Shown in pieces: positions 28,541-38,802 of a stretch of 64,000 bases of DNA; within the stretch, counting starts at the first letter, position 1; every line of letters starts with the position of its first letter. The DNA lies in NCBI RefSeq assembly GCF_003130075.1, contig NZ_NRCW01000001.1, positions 124,001-188,000 on the forward strand, read 5' to 3'. The translations under genes and the position numbers were made by a program. The stretch comes from Aggregatibacter segnis (GTDB lineage Bacteria > Pseudomonadota > Gammaproteobacteria > Enterobacterales > Pasteurellaceae). Under the pieces are notes generated by a model that ran no database searches, was not told the DNA's origin, and saw nothing but the letters and a program-made list of their open reading frames with translations.

Positions 28541-29788
28541 TTCGTTGGAATAAATCAATTCCGGAGATTGGTTGTCGTTGATGACGCTTTCGTTGACCAC
28601 CACTTTTTCTAATCCTTCTAAAGAAGGCAAGTCGTACATGGTGTCGAGCAAGACGCCTTCGATGATGGAGCGTAAGCCGCGGGCGCCGGTTTTGCGGGCA
28701 AGGGCTTTTTTCGCCATGGCGATTAAGGCTTCTTTAGTGAATTCTAGTTTCACGTTTTCTAAGCCAAATAGCGCTTGATATTGTTTACATAAGGCATTTT
28801 TCGGTTCGGTCAGAATACGCACAAGGGCTTCTTCGTCTAATTCGCTTAACGGTGCAACTACCGGTAAACGTCCGATAAATTCTGGGATTAAGCCGTATTT
28901 CATTAAATCGTCCGGCTCCACCTGTTTGAACAAGTCTGTCAACGTGGCTTTGTCTTTTTCGCTCTTGATTTCAGCGCCGAAACCAATCGCAGTGGCCACG
29001 CTGGTGCGTTTTTCAATGACTTTATCTAAGCCGGCAAAAGCACCGCCGCAAATAAACAGAATTTTCGATGTATCGATGCGCAACATTTCTTGTTGTGGGT
29101 GCTTGCGTCCGCCTTGTGGTGGAATGGAAGCAACCGTGCCTTCAATCAGTTTTAACAAGGCTTGTTGTACCCCTTCGCCGGAAACGTCACGGGTGATGGA
29201 TGGATTCTCCGATTTGCGGGTGATTTTGTCGATTTCGTCGATATAGATAATGCCTTGTTCCGCACGTTCGATGTCGTAATCGCAGTTTTGCAGTAATTTT
29301 TGTAACACGTTTTCCACGTCTTCGCCCACGTAACCGGCTTCTGTCAAGGTGGTGGCATCTGCCATGGCGAAAGGCACGTTTAACATACGTGCCATGGTTT
29401 CCGCTAAGAGGGTTTTACCGCTACCGGTCGGGCCGATAAGTAAAATATTACTTTTACCCAATTCCACATCATTGGTTTGATGTTTGGTGCGTAGGCGTTT
29501 GTAGTGGTTATACACCGCCACTGCCAACACTTTTTTCGCGTAATCTTGGCCGATAACATAATCGTCTAAATGGGCGCGGATTTTGTGCGGTGTGGGTAAT
29601 TCCTGCTCTTTTATTTCTTCTGCGTCTTCGCTTTCGGCTTCTTCGCCATGCTCTTCGTTGAGCAACATATCGTGACACAATTCGATACATTCATTACAAA
29701 TGTAACCGGAGGTGCCGGCGATAAGTTTATTGACTTCGTCTTGTTCTTTGCCACAGAAAGAACAATGTAATTCTTTATCTTTTGCCAT
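28538..29788 (-). CDS. clpX: ClpXP protease ATP-binding subunit ClpX
   Basis: 416 residues. An N-terminal C4 zinc domain ([10 protein letters not shown]...CNECIELC, residues about 9-37), Walker [13 protein letters not shown], Walker [10 protein letters not shown], the pore region following [16 protein letters not shown], and the IGF loop with [11 protein letters not shown] and [10 protein letters not shown]. It unfolds tagged proteins and feeds them into ClpP. It follows clpP by 9 bp. Confidence 0.98.
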   Translation of the reverse strand: MAKDKELHCSFCGKEQDEVNKLIAGTSGYICNECIELCHDMLLNEEHGEEAESEDAEEIKEQELPTPHKIRAHLDDYVIGQDYAKKVLAVAVYNHYKRLRTKHQTNDVELGKSNILLIGPTGSGKTLLAETMARMLNVPFAMADATTLTEAGYVGEDVENVLQKLLQNCDYDIERAEQGIIYIDEIDKITRKSENPSITRDVSGEGVQQALLKLIEGTVASIPPQGGRKHPQQEMLRIDTSKILFICGGAFAGLDKVIEKRTSVATAIGFGAEIKSEKDKATLTDLFKQVEPDDLMKYGLIPEFIGRLPVVAPLSELDEEALVRILTEPKNALCKQYQALFGLENVKLEFTKEALIAMAKKALARKTGARGLRSIIEGVLLDTMYDLPSLEGLEKVVVNESVINDNQSPELIYSNE

Positions 29789-29797
29789 GTTTATCTC

Positions 29798-30379
29798 TTA
29801 ACGTTTGGTAAACACTTCATCGATCAAGCCGTAGTTTTTGGCTTCTTCGGCAGACATAAAGTTGTCGCGGTCAGTGTCTTTTTCGATGGTTTCAATGGGT
29901 TGTCCGGTGTGGAATGCTAGTCGTTCGTTTAACGTGCCCTTAATTTTTAAAATCTCTTGGGCATGAATTTGAATATCCGATGCTTGTCCGCGGAAACCGC
30001 CTAACGGTTGGTGGATCATCACGCGAGCATGTGGCAAGGCACCACGTTTGCCCGGTGCGCCGCCGGCTAATAAAAAGGCACCCATGGAACAGGCTTGTCC
30101 AACGCACAAGGTGCGCACATTGGGCTTGATGAATTGCATGGTATCGTAAATTGCCATGCCGGCAGTGACGGAACCGCCCGGTGAGTTGATATATAAATTG
30201 ATGTCTTTATCGGGGTCTTCTGATTCTAGGAAAAGCAATTGTGCCACAATAAGATTGGCCATGTTGTCTTCCACTTCACCGCTTAGGAAAATCACGCGAT
30301 CTTTCAGTAAGCGGGAATAAATGTCATAGGCGCGTTCGCCGCGGGAAGTTTGGTCAACGACCATAGGAATTACACTCAT
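29798..30379 (-). CDS. clpP: ATP-dependent Clp protease proteolytic subunit ClpP
   Basis: 193 residues. Catalytic triad Ser98 ([11 protein letters not shown]), His123 ([10 protein letters not shown]) and Asp172 (DTDRDNF) are all at the expected spacing. The N-terminus [16 protein letters not shown] is the usual mature-type beginning with a very short propeptide. Co-transcribed with clpX. Upstream 225 bp carry a USS and no other gene; no consensus heat-shock promoter is seen. Confidence 0.98.
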   Translation of the reverse strand: MSVIPMVVDQTSRGERAYDIYSRLLKDRVIFLSGEVEDNMANLIVAQLLFLESEDPDKDINLYINSPGGSVTAGMAIYDTMQFIKPNVRTLCVGQACSMGAFLLAGGAPGKRGALPHARVMIHQPLGGFRGQASDIQIHAQEILKIKGTLNERLAFHTGQPIETIEKDTDRDNFMSAEEAKNYGLIDEVFTKR

Positions 30380-30547
30380 ATGTTCCTCAATTTAGTCAGG
30401 ATAGGGTGAAAAGTGCGGTCAGAAAAAACGGAGTTTTTTGATATTGGACGAACCAACAGCGCCGCAAGAACAAAATTCTTTCATAAAAAACGGCGGTTAT
30501 TCTACCTGAAAAATTGGGTTTGCTGAATGGCTATTCCGGCAAAAATA

Positions 30548-30590
30548 AAAATGCGATCATTCATCTGTAAAAATGACCGCACTTTTAGTC
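30548..30590 (-). terminator. Terminator of the phosphoethanolamine transferase gene
   Basis: AAAATGCGATCATT and AATGACCGCACTTTT pair with mismatches (USS at 30576); read leftward the stem is followed by TTTTTATTTTTG. It lies between this gene and clpP. Confidence 0.7.
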
Positions 30591-30604
30591 GTTGGAACCT
30601 GTTA

Positions 30605-32212
30605 TTACGGTTCTTGTTTTGCCGGATCCTCTTTTAACGACTGATAGTCCACCAAGGCTCGCCAGTTAAAGACTTTGATCGGCTGCGGTTTCGGATTGAA
30701 AAAATCTTCCTGGCTTAAATGACTTTCTTTAATGCCTAACCATTGGGCAAAGCCGTGAATAAAATTAAAAGCACTTTGCGGGTTTTTAACAAGGGTTCTT
30801 TTGGTGTCGTCACTGGAAAAACGAACAAAAGGCACCGCATAACTTTGTTTATATTCCTTATTATTTAGCATAGACAGATTTTTGCCTGCGCCTAAATGCG
30901 CCAAGCCATGATCCGAGAAATAAATGACGGAATAGCTTTGGCCTTGGTCTTTGAGAATTTGATTCACCTCAGACAATAAACTGTCCGTTTGTTTTAACGT
31001 ATCTAAATAACACGACATTTCTCGGCTAATTAAATGGAATTTGGGTTCTTCGCCATTTAAATGGGCGCAAAAGGTCGGATGCGAGCCAATTAAATGTAAA
31101 ACGATTAATTTGGTTTGATCTTTATCTTTCGCCAAAAGTTGTTTCAACGGCGCTAATAACGCCGTATCGGCAATATTGTCCGAATCATACCCGCCTTTTT
31201 TGGTAAAGAACGATTCATCTGCTTGAATGCCGATACGCGATGCCATGGTGTCCCATTCGCCGACTTTGCCTTGGTTGGACAACCAGTAAGTTTTGTAATG
31301 GGCAAGTTTGGCAAGCGAGATAATGTTATCGGTGTAAACCGTTTCTTCATTGTTATTAATGGAACGATACAGCGTGCGTTGCAACGACGGTTGCGTATTT
31401 GGGCCGGCAGCCACATATAAATTGAAAATCAAGCCGTTCACTTGTTCCAAAAATGGCGTGGTTTTTTGTGGGTAGCCGTATAAGGATGTGTAATCCCGTC
31501 GCATACTTTCGCCGATTACTAAGACATAGTTTTGATATTTTGGCTCCACGGAAAGGATTTGCCATTCCGGTGTTTTGGTTAAGGCATCATTTAATAATGC
31601 CCGTTGCGTTAAATAGGTGTTATTCACTTTGATGGCGTTAGACATAAAGCTGACCGGATAAAAGTTTGAGGCTTTAAAAAATTCGGAGAGCTTGAATTCT
31701 TTTTCGGGATTCGTATTTTCCACTTCTTTTGCAATGGGCGTATAAAGTGAAAAGGCAACAAGACCAAGGTAAACGGCAGCATAGATTTTCTTCGGAGATT
31801 TATTTGAGGTTTTATGTCTTTGAACCAATAAGATAACGATAAATAAAAGAAGATAGAAAAAAGTAAAAATATAAATAGAAAGCGGAATCGCTTTAAAAAA
31901 ACCGATGGTTTCACTGAAATTGGTTTCATAAACCGAGGCAATTACCCCAATCGACACCGGGCCATATAATAAGCCGGAAGGAAGATAGCCGAGAGAGAGG
32001 GCGAAAATAAAAAGAAAGCCAATCAAAAATAAGATCTTGCTGTGTTTCCGTAAGGTGAAAAGCAGCGAACCTAATGCAAAAATACTCACCAGATTAGTCA
32101 GATAATTGTCCAAAATCCCCAAGGCAATGTGGGAAAGAAAGGAAAATATCAATAATAACAACGCAAAAGTGATGTCATTATTGATGAAATGGTGTTTTTT
32201 GAATTGACTCAT
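30605..32212 (-). CDS. Phosphoethanolamine transferase, alkaline-phosphatase/sulfatase family (EptA/OpgE/Lpt6-like)
   Basis: 535 residues. Five N-terminal transmembrane helices (to about residue 175) are followed by a periplasmic sulfatase-type domain. The metal-site and nucleophile region VIGESMRRDYTSLYGYP is seen near residue 235; the second block LHLIGSHPTFCAHL and the third YFSDHGLAHLG carry the remaining metal ligands. It transfers phosphoethanolamine from phosphatidylethanolamine to a lipid A, LPS-core or glucan acceptor; which one cannot be told. The Ser after GE instead of the Thr of EptA resembles OpgE or LPS-core enzymes. Start 32212 uses the ATG; a GTG four codons earlier is possible, and no strong Shine-Dalgarno exists. 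Confidence 0.85.
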   Translation of the reverse strand: MSQFKKHHFINNDITFALLLLIFSFLSHIALGILDNYLTNLVSIFALGSLLFTLRKHSKILFLIGFLFIFALSLGYLPSGLLYGPVSIGVIASVYETNFSETIGFFKAIPLSIYIFTFFYLLLFIVILLVQRHKTSNKSPKKIYAAVYLGLVAFSLYTPIAKEVENTNPEKEFKLSEFFKASNFYPVSFMSNAIKVNNTYLTQRALLNDALTKTPEWQILSVEPKYQNYVLVIGESMRRDYTSLYGYPQKTTPFLEQVNGLIFNLYVAAGPNTQPSLQRTLYRSINNNEETVYTDNIISLAKLAHYKTYWLSNQGKVGEWDTMASRIGIQADESFFTKKGGYDSDNIADTALLAPLKQLLAKDKDQTKLIVLHLIGSHPTFCAHLNGEEPKFHLISREMSCYLDTLKQTDSLLSEVNQILKDQGQSYSVIYFSDHGLAHLGAGKNLSMLNNKEYKQSYAVPFVRFSSDDTKRTLVKNPQSAFNFIHGFAQWLGIKESHLSQEDFFNPKPQPIKVFNWRALVDYQSLKEDPAKQEP

Positions 32213-32450
32213 TTTAGGTACCACGGGTGTTTTTCATGTACTTTTCTAAGGGCGGAAATTTTAGATCCTTTATTCCCCAAAATGAAGTATTTTCGTTTCA
32301 ATACATTAAGTTATAACCATTCCTTATGGGGGATGCGATTTTTTTATTTGCATTTAAGGGGATTAATTTTAATAATGTGGCGATTTTTGAAAAGGTATTG
32401 ATGCAGTAAGGCTCGAGAGAATTGGGCGTTACGCAAATAAAGGAAATTTT

Positions 32451-34724
32451 ATGAATATTCAGCAGGTTATAAAAGAAAATTGCTTGGAACTGTTGTTCCA
32501 GCAAGGATCATTTGGTCTTGAAAAAGAAAGCCAACGTGTGCACGCAGATGGGGCAGTTGTGGTGACTGAACACCCAAAATGCTTCGGTAATCGTTCTTAT
32601 CACCCTTATATCCAAACGGATTTTGCGGAAAGTCAGCTTGAATTAATCACCCCTCCCAATAAAAAAATTGAAGATACATTGCGTTGGTTATCCGCCATTC
32701 ACGAAGTGGTGTTGCGCTCTTTGCCGGAAGATGAATATGTTTTTCCATTGAGCATGCCGGCCGAGTTACCACCGGAAGAGCACATTAAAGTCGCCCAACT
32801 GGACAATCCGGTCGATGTGGCGTACCGCGAGCATTTGGTGAAATCTTACGGTAAAAGCAAGCAAATGGTGAGTGGTATTCACTACAACTTCCAGCTTGAG
32901 CCGGCGTTCATTCAACAGCTGTTTGCACGACAAAATGACTACCAAAGTGCGGTGGATTTTCAGAACGATTTATATTTGAAAATTGCCCGTAATTTCTTGC
33001 GTTATCAATGGATTCTCGTTTATTTGTTCGCGGCGACCCCGACGGTTGATGCCAATTATTTCCGTCATGGCACGCCGTTAAAAGCGGGGCAGTATGTGCG
33101 TAGTTTGCGTTCCAGCCGGTATGGTTATGTAAATGACCCAAGTGTCAAAGTGTCTTATGACAGCTTGAACGATTATGTGATAACTTTGGAACACGCGGTG
33201 AGTAGCGGACAGCTTATTGCCGAAAAAGAATTTTATTCCAACGTGCGTTTGCGTGGTGCGAAACAGGCGCGTGAATTGCTACAAAACGGCATTCAATATT
33301 TGGAATTCCGTCTGTTCGACCTAAACCCGTTTGAGGCTTATGGTATCGCATTAAATGATGCCAAATTTGTGCATTATTTTATTTTGCTAATGGCGTGGCT
33401 AGATGAGGAATCCTTAGCAAGTGCGGTGGAATTAGGCAAAGAAAAATTAGCCCAAGTGGCATGGGAAAATCCGCTGTCGGCAACGGCTTTCCAAGCAGAA
33501 GGCGAACATGTTTTACAGCAATTATTGGCGATGTTGGCGGAAATTCACGCCGACGCAGAGATGGCCGAGATCGTCAAAGAGAAACTGGCGCAGTTTGCTG
33601 ATCCAAGCCAAACGCTTGGTGCACGCTTAGTCAATGCCATCGAAGCCCATGGGGGGTATCAAAAACTGGGCGCGGAACTGGCGATTCGTTACAAAAAACA
33701 AGCCTTTGAACGTTTTTATGCGTTGTCGGCTTTCGACAACATGGAGCTTTCCACCCAAGCCTTGATGTTTGATGCCATTCAAAAAGGCTTAAAAATGGAG
33801 ATTTTAGACGAGCGCGATCAGTTCTTAAGTCTGCAATTCGGCGACCACTTGGAATATGTGAAAAACGGCAACATGACCTCCCATGACAGCTACATTTCGC
33901 CGCTCATCATGGAAAATAAAGTGGTGACCAAAAAAGTCTTAGCAAAAGCCGGCTTTAACGTGCCGCAAAGCGTGGAATTTACCAGTGTGGAACAAGCCGT
34001 GGCCAATTATGCTTTATTCGCAGGGCGTGCTGTGGTGATTAAACCGAAATCCACTAATTACGGTTTAGGCATCAGTATTTTCCAACAGGGCGTGCATGAT
34101 CCTGAGGATTTTGCCAAAGCCATTGAAATTGCTTTCCGTGAAGACAAAGAAGTGATGGTAGAAGATTACCTCACCGGCACGGAATACCGTTTCTTTGTGC
34201 TAGGTGATGAAACCCTTGCCGTGTTGTTGCGCGTGCCGGCAAATGTGATTGGCGATGGCGTGCATACGGTGGCGGAATTAGTGGCACAGAAAAATGATCA
34301 TCCGTTGCGCGGTGATGGCAGTCGTACACCATTGAAGAAAATAGCGTTGGGCGACATCGAACAGTTACAGTTAAAAGAGCAGGGCTTAACCGTGGACAGC
34401 GTGCCGGCGAAAGATCAGCTGGTGCAGTTGCGTGCCAATTCCAACATCAGCACCGGTGGCGATTCCATTGATATGACCGACCAAATGCACCCAAGCTACA
34501 AAGCTTTGGCGGTTGGCATCACCAAAGCCATGGGCGCTGCTGTGTGTGGCGTGGATTTAATCATTCCCGATTTAACCAAACCGGCTGAGCCAAGCCTGCA
34601 ATCTTGGGGCGTGATTGAAGCCAATTTCAACCCGATGATGATGATGCACATCTTCCCGTACGCAGGACAATCCCGTCGGGTGACGCAAAATGTGCTGAAC
34701 ATGCTCTTCCCGGAACTGAAATAA
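32451..34724 (+). CDS. gshF: Bifunctional glutamate-cysteine ligase / glutathione synthetase GshF
   Basis: 757 residues, one polypeptide with two activities. Residues about 1-400 form a gamma-glutamylcysteine ligase (FGLEKESQRV, TDFAESQLELITP, SGIHYNFQL). Residues about 480-757 form an ATP-grasp glutathione synthetase module (VVIKPKSTNYGLGI, EVMVEDYLTGTEYRFFV, GVIEANFNPMMMMHIFPYAGQSR). It makes glutathione from Glu, Cys and Gly in two steps without a free intermediate enzyme. This fused GshAB type is known from Pasteurella multocida and Streptococcus. Shine-Dalgarno AAAGGAA lies 5-6 nt upstream. Own terminator follows. Confidence 0.96.
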   Translation: MNIQQVIKENCLELLFQQGSFGLEKESQRVHADGAVVVTEHPKCFGNRSYHPYIQTDFAESQLELITPPNKKIEDTLRWLSAIHEVVLRSLPEDEYVFPLSMPAELPPEEHIKVAQLDNPVDVAYREHLVKSYGKSKQMVSGIHYNFQLEPAFIQQLFARQNDYQSAVDFQNDLYLKIARNFLRYQWILVYLFAATPTVDANYFRHGTPLKAGQYVRSLRSSRYGYVNDPSVKVSYDSLNDYVITLEHAVSSGQLIAEKEFYSNVRLRGAKQARELLQNGIQYLEFRLFDLNPFEAYGIALNDAKFVHYFILLMAWLDEESLASAVELGKEKLAQVAWENPLSATAFQAEGEHVLQQLLAMLAEIHADAEMAEIVKEKLAQFADPSQTLGARLVNAIEAHGGYQKLGAELAIRYKKQAFERFYALSAFDNMELSTQALMFDAIQKGLKMEILDERDQFLSLQFGDHLEYVKNGNMTSHDSYISPLIMENKVVTKKVLAKAGFNVPQSVEFTSVEQAVANYALFAGRAVVIKPKSTNYGLGISIFQQGVHDPEDFAKAIEIAFREDKEVMVEDYLTGTEYRFFVLGDETLAVLLRVPANVIGDGVHTVAELVAQKNDHPLRGDGSRTPLKKIALGDIEQLQLKEQGLTVDSVPAKDQLVQLRANSNISTGGDSIDMTDQMHPSYKALAVGITKAMGAAVCGVDLIIPDLTKPAEPSLQSWGVIEANFNPMMMMHIFPYAGQSRRVTQNVLNMLFPELK

Positions 34725-34738
34725 TGTTCCCATAGCGC

Positions 34739-34770
34739 AAAAGGCGAACGTGAAGGTTCGCCTTTTTGTT
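34739..34770 (+). terminator. gshF terminator
   Basis: AAGGCGAAC pairs with GTTCGCCTT around 6 nt, followed by TTTGTTT. Confidence 0.9.
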
Positions 34771-34910
34771 TACCTTAAGTGCGGTTAGTTTTACAACCGT
34801 TTTTTGCCACAGCCACATTCGATACTTGCGATCATGGCAAAAGACACACGTTTCAATGCAATTTATGCTATATTGTTCCTCACTTTTTGTGCATTTATTG
34901 AGACTGAATT

Positions 34911-35996
34911 TTGACCGAACAAGTTACTCAAACCTTTACCTTGGAACCGCAAGATAACGAGCGTTTACGTTCGTTGTGTGGCGCAGGGGACGAACACCTT
35001 TCTTTAATCGAAAAATATTTCAATCTTTCCATTGCTCGTCGAGGTTTTACCTTTACATTGCAACCGCAAGAGGAAAATCCATCGGCAGATGTTCAGCACA
35101 TCGTGCAAAGTGCGGTGGATTTAATTCGCGATTTATATGCGCAAACCGCGCCGGTGCGTGGGCAGATAAAAGAGTTAGATTTGGAAGATGTGCACATCGC
35201 GTTGGTGGAAAGCCGTATTTTAGAACAAGATACCGAACCAACCCCTTCTGAAAGCAAGGTGTACAGTACAACGATTAAAACCAAACGGGGCTTAATTAAG
35301 CCGCGCGGGCCAAATCAAATTCAGTATTTGCACAATATTTTGCGTTATGACATCAGTTTTGGTATTGGGCCTGCCGGCACGGGCAAAACCTTTTTAGCGG
35401 TGGCTGCTGCAGTAGAAGCCTTAGAACGGCAGGAAATTCGTCGTATCTTGTTGACCCGCCCTGCGGTGGAAGCCGGTGAAAAACTGGGTTTCCTGCCGGG
35501 CGATTTAGGACAAAAGATCGAGCCGTATTTGCGACCGCTCTATGATGCATTATTTGAAATGCTAGGTTTTGAGCGAGTACAAAAACTCATGGAGCGCAAT
35601 GTCATTGAGATTGCGCCGTTGGCATATATGCGTGGGCGAACTTTAAACGACAGTTTTATTATTTTGGATGAAAGTCAAAACACCACCGTGGAACAAATGA
35701 AAATGTTTTTGACCCGTATTGGCTTTAATTCGAAAGCGGTGATTACCGGCGACATTACCCAAATCGACTTGCCTCGTTCGCAAAAATCCGGTTTGCGACA
35801 TGCCATTGAAGTGTTGTCCGGCGTGGAAGAATTAAGTTTTAATTACTTCGACAGCAAAGACATAGTGCGCCATCCGGTGGTGGCGAAAGTGGTGCAAGCG
35901 TATGACGCTTGGGATGCGAAGGAAGAAATTCGTCGTCGCGAATTGGCGGAGCAACGTAAAGCAGAACGTGAAGAAAAAGCCGAGCGCGAAGAATAA
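34911..35996 (+). CDS. ybeZ: PhoH-family ATPase YbeZ
   Basis: 361 residues. Walker A GIGPAGTGKTFLAVAAA (about residue 150), Walker B FIILDESQNTT (about residue 246), and IGFNSKAVITGDITQIDLPRSQKSGLRHA. PhoH-like NTPase that works with YbeY in RNA processing. The start is a TTG at 34911 (MTEQVTQTF); no ATG gives a plausible alternative N-terminus and the Shine-Dalgarno is weak. The usual upstream miaB is missing. A highly charged Arg/Glu/Lys tail ends the protein. ybeY follows 55 bp later. Confidence 0.92.
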   Translation: MTEQVTQTFTLEPQDNERLRSLCGAGDEHLSLIEKYFNLSIARRGFTFTLQPQEENPSADVQHIVQSAVDLIRDLYAQTAPVRGQIKELDLEDVHIALVESRILEQDTEPTPSESKVYSTTIKTKRGLIKPRGPNQIQYLHNILRYDISFGIGPAGTGKTFLAVAAAVEALERQEIRRILLTRPAVEAGEKLGFLPGDLGQKIEPYLRPLYDALFEMLGFERVQKLMERNVIEIAPLAYMRGRTLNDSFIILDESQNTTVEQMKMFLTRIGFNSKAVITGDITQIDLPRSQKSGLRHAIEVLSGVEELSFNYFDSKDIVRHPVVAKVVQAYDAWDAKEEIRRRELAEQRKAEREEKAEREE

Positions 35997-36051
35997 ACTG
36001 AGAGAGAAGAAAAAGTGCGGTCAGAAATGACAACGAATTTAGGAGAGCAAC

Positions 36052-36516
36052 ATGGGTAAGATGATCATTGATTTACAAATCGCTTGTGAACAAGAAACCG
36101 GTTTGCCAACAGCAGAACAAATCGAACAATGGGCGACAGCCGCAGTACAACCGCAGAGTGATGAAGTGGAAATGACGGTGCGCATTGTGGATGAAGCGGA
36201 AAGCCATGAATTAAATTTGAATTATCGTGGCAAAGATCGTCCGACCAATGTGTTGTCTTTCCCTTTTGAATGCCCTGATGAAGTGGAACTGCCGTTACTC
36301 GGCGATTTGGTGATTTGCCGCCAAGTGGTAGAGCGTGAAGCGCAGGAACAAGAAAAACCTCTCATGGCGCATTGGGCGCACATGGTAGTACATGGCAGCT
36401 TGCATTTGCTTGGTTATGATCATATTGAAGATAATGAAGCGGAAGAAATGGAAAGTCTGGAAACCCAAATCATGACGGGGCTGGGCTTTGCGGATCCGTA
36501 TTTGAGCGAGAAATGA
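36052..36516 (+). CDS. ybeY: Endoribonuclease YbeY
   Basis: 154 residues. The zinc triad [11 protein letters not shown] (near residue 113) is exact for YbeY, with [35 protein letters not shown]-type core in the first half. It is a metal-dependent RNase needed for 16S rRNA 3'-end maturation and ribosome quality control. Shine-Dalgarno TAGGAG is 7 nt before the ATG. Its stop overlaps the tmcA start. Confidence 0.96.
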   Translation: MGKMIIDLQIACEQETGLPTAEQIEQWATAAVQPQSDEVEMTVRIVDEAESHELNLNYRGKDRPTNVLSFPFECPDEVELPLLGDLVICRQVVEREAQEQEKPLMAHWAHMVVHGSLHLLGYDHIEDNEAEEMESLETQIMTGLGFADPYLSEK

Positions 36517-38450
36517 GCCGAGAACTCCTCATTTTAGTGGGCGAGGATGACTTCCTTGCCCACCAATTAAATCACAACCTTTCACTTAAAAGTGCGGTCT
36601 GGATTGGCGATGTTTTGCCGCACTTTGCCACCCAATCCTATTTTCCTTTTAGCAAAACGAAAAATCTGCTCGGCAGTGAATTTCCTGCCATCATTTATGA
36701 CGCACGACAAGGCATTCACTTGGATGCCCTCGCCATGGCGGCGGGCACGTTGCAGGACGGTGGTCTGCTATTATTATTGTTGTTGAATCATTGGGCAGAT
36801 TTAGCTAACCAACCCGACAGCGACAGCCTGCGTTGGTCGGGCGAAAAACACGCCATAAACACACCGAACTTTATCGCCTTTTTGCAGGAAAAAATCGCAA
36901 AATACAATTTTCCTGTTTATCAAAGCATGCCCTTAACGCTTGCCTTGCCGATACCTCAAAAAGACCGTTCAACCCATTGTCAGCCAACCTTAGAACAAGC
37001 CCGTTTATTGCAACAAATGGCAGAAGCTGAGGAAGCGATTTTAATCGTGACGGCAAAACGTGGGCGCGGAAAATCGGCGTTGGCGGGCCTCTTTGCCAAA
37101 CAGCAACAGGCACAAAACCAGCCAGTGATTCTCACCGCACCGAATAAAAGTGCGGTCAATATTTTCAATGAATTTGCCGGGGCGGAAATCACCTTTATGC
37201 CGCCTGATGAACTCAGCCAAAACCTCAGCGATGAGCCACAGCAATTTGCCACCCATTGGTTGTTTGTGGACGAAGCGGCGATGATTCCGCTAGACATCTT
37301 ATTTCGTCTAACTAAGGCTTTTAAACGGGTTGTGTTGACGACCACCATTCACAGCTACGAAGGCACGGGCAGAGGCTTCTTATTAAAATTCATGGCGAAA
37401 ACCGACCGCACTTTGCGTCATTTTGAACTGTTTACGCCGTTACGTTGGCAGGCGGATGACAAACTGGAAGCGTTTATTGACGACCTGTTGCTGTGCAATT
37501 GCGAAGATCGTCTGCCACAACCGCCTTATGATGGGGGGCTTGCGGAGCAGATCCAAATTTCTCATTGTGAACGGATTCCTCATGATCAAATTGAATCCGT
37601 TTACGGCTTGCTGACCTTGGCGCATTATCGAACCTCGCCTTTGGATTTACGCCGTTTATTGGATGCACCACAGCAGCAATTTTACCTTGCTCAAGCACAG
37701 GATTCCTTGCTTGGTTGCGTATGGGCGGTGCCGGAAGGCGGGATGGAGGACAACACGTTAATTCGCCAAATTCGACGTGGCGAACGTCGCCCGCGTGGCA
37801 ATTTGGTGGCGCAAATGTTGTGTTTCCAAGCCGGGTTGGAAGAGGCGTGTGAATTGTGCTCTCTGCGCATTTCCCGTATTGCCGTGCAACCCAAATGGCA
37901 ACAACAGGGGATTGGACAACGTTTAATTGCGCAGATGAAACAACAGATAAAACAACAGAATGTGGTGGATTTTCTTTCCGTCAGTTTTGGTTACACGCCG
38001 GAACTGCTCGCATTCTGGCAAAAGTGCGGTTTTGTTTTGGTGCATTTTAGCGAAAGCAAAGAAGCCAGCAGCGGCTGTTATTCTGTGGTGGCGTTGTGCC
38101 CCTTGAGTGAGGAAGGGCGAGCATTCGTGCAACAGACGGAAAAACAATTTCAACGCAATTTGCCCCTTTCTTTACATCCGTTGGCAACACAGTTTGCTCG
38201 AACAGAAATAGATTGGATGCTGGATAGCACGGATTGGCGATCGTTAAACGATTTTGCTGATTTTTTCCTGCCGTTATCTTCTGTCTTGCCGTCGATTCGG
38301 CGTTTAATCAAATCGGCAGGCGAATTGCCTTTCCCGTTGTTAGTGGATTATTGCAAACAGCCGGAAAAAAGACCGAATAAAAAAACGTGGTTAGAAAATT
38401 GTCGTTTGGAAGTGAGGAAATGGTTGCAAAAAAATGCCGTCCTTTTATGA
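36513..38450 (+). CDS. tmcA: tRNA(Met) cytidine acetyltransferase TmcA
   Basis: 645 residues. The N-terminal half is an RNA-helicase-like module with Walker [14 protein letters not shown] (about residue 180) and [14 protein letters not shown] as Walker B; the C-terminal half is a GNAT acetyltransferase with [20 protein letters not shown] near residue 455 (acetyl-CoA loop). It makes N4-acetylcytidine at the wobble position of elongator tRNA-Met. Overlaps ybeY by 4 bp (ATGA), so the three genes ybeZ-ybeY-tmcA form an operon; in enterics tmcA is elsewhere. Confidence 0.95.
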   Translation: MSRELLILVGEDDFLAHQLNHNLSLKSAVWIGDVLPHFATQSYFPFSKTKNLLGSEFPAIIYDARQGIHLDALAMAAGTLQDGGLLLLLLLNHWADLANQPDSDSLRWSGEKHAINTPNFIAFLQEKIAKYNFPVYQSMPLTLALPIPQKDRSTHCQPTLEQARLLQQMAEAEEAILIVTAKRGRGKSALAGLFAKQQQAQNQPVILTAPNKSAVNIFNEFAGAEITFMPPDELSQNLSDEPQQFATHWLFVDEAAMIPLDILFRLTKAFKRVVLTTTIHSYEGTGRGFLLKFMAKTDRTLRHFELFTPLRWQADDKLEAFIDDLLLCNCEDRLPQPPYDGGLAEQIQISHCERIPHDQIESVYGLLTLAHYRTSPLDLRRLLDAPQQQFYLAQAQDSLLGCVWAVPEGGMEDNTLIRQIRRGERRPRGNLVAQMLCFQAGLEEACELCSLRISRIAVQPKWQQQGIGQRLIAQMKQQIKQQNVVDFLSVSFGYTPELLAFWQKCGFVLVHFSESKEASSGCYSVVALCPLSEEGRAFVQQTEKQFQRNLPLSLHPLATQFARTEIDWMLDSTDWRSLNDFADFFLPLSSVLPSIRRLIKSAGELPFPLLVDYCKQPEKRPNKKTWLENCRLEVRKWLQKNAVLL

Positions 38451-38502
38451 TAACAATCTCTTAACAATTTAAAATAAAGCTAAAAAAAATAAGGAAACAA
38501 AA

Positions 38503-38679
38503 ATGAGCGAAGAAGGCAAAAAAAGTTGGGTGAAACGCGCGTGGGAAGCCTATTCTGATTTCTGTAAAGAAGCGGGTATTGAGCAAGGCACTTGCCGTGG
38601 CTGCGTGCCGGTGGTGAAGTTTGACGAAGATGCCGAACCGAAAGACAAAAAAGAACAGAAAGAGGAAAGCGCTCGCTAA
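38503..38679 (+). CDS. Small CxxC protein of unknown function (58 residues)
   Basis: A short open frame starting MSEEGKKSWVKRAWEAYSDF with an AAGGAA Shine-Dalgarno 7 nt upstream. It encodes 58 residues: a lysine/tryptophan-rich start, an amphipathic helix, a GTCRGCVPVVKFDED segment with a CxxC pair (Cys31, Cys34), a third Cys (Cys21) upstream, and an acidic/basic C-terminal tail. Coding looks genuine: good ribosome-binding site, position 52 bp after tmcA, and codon use like its neighbours. It resembles small Pasteurellaceae proteins of a DUF family (possibly DUF5363; recalled from memory, unverified). No function is known. Confidence 0.75.
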   Translation: MSEEGKKSWVKRAWEAYSDFCKEAGIEQGTCRGCVPVVKFDEDAEPKDKKEQKEESAR

Positions 38680-38691
38680 GATTAGTATGCC

Positions 38692-38728
38692 TAGGGGATG
38701 AATTCCCCTAAGTATGACACTGTTTTTT
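38692..38728 (+). terminator. Possible terminator after the ybeZ-tmcA operon
   Basis: TAGGGGA and TTCCCCTA pair around a few bases; a T-run (TGTTTTTTTA) follows 10 nt after, so it is not a standard intrinsic terminator. Confidence 0.4.
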
Positions 38729-38802
38729 TATACAGACTTTTATTGGAAATCCCCCTTGTTTGAGCTAAACTAGCGACAATTTTTTTAATATATTGTCGTT
38801 TT

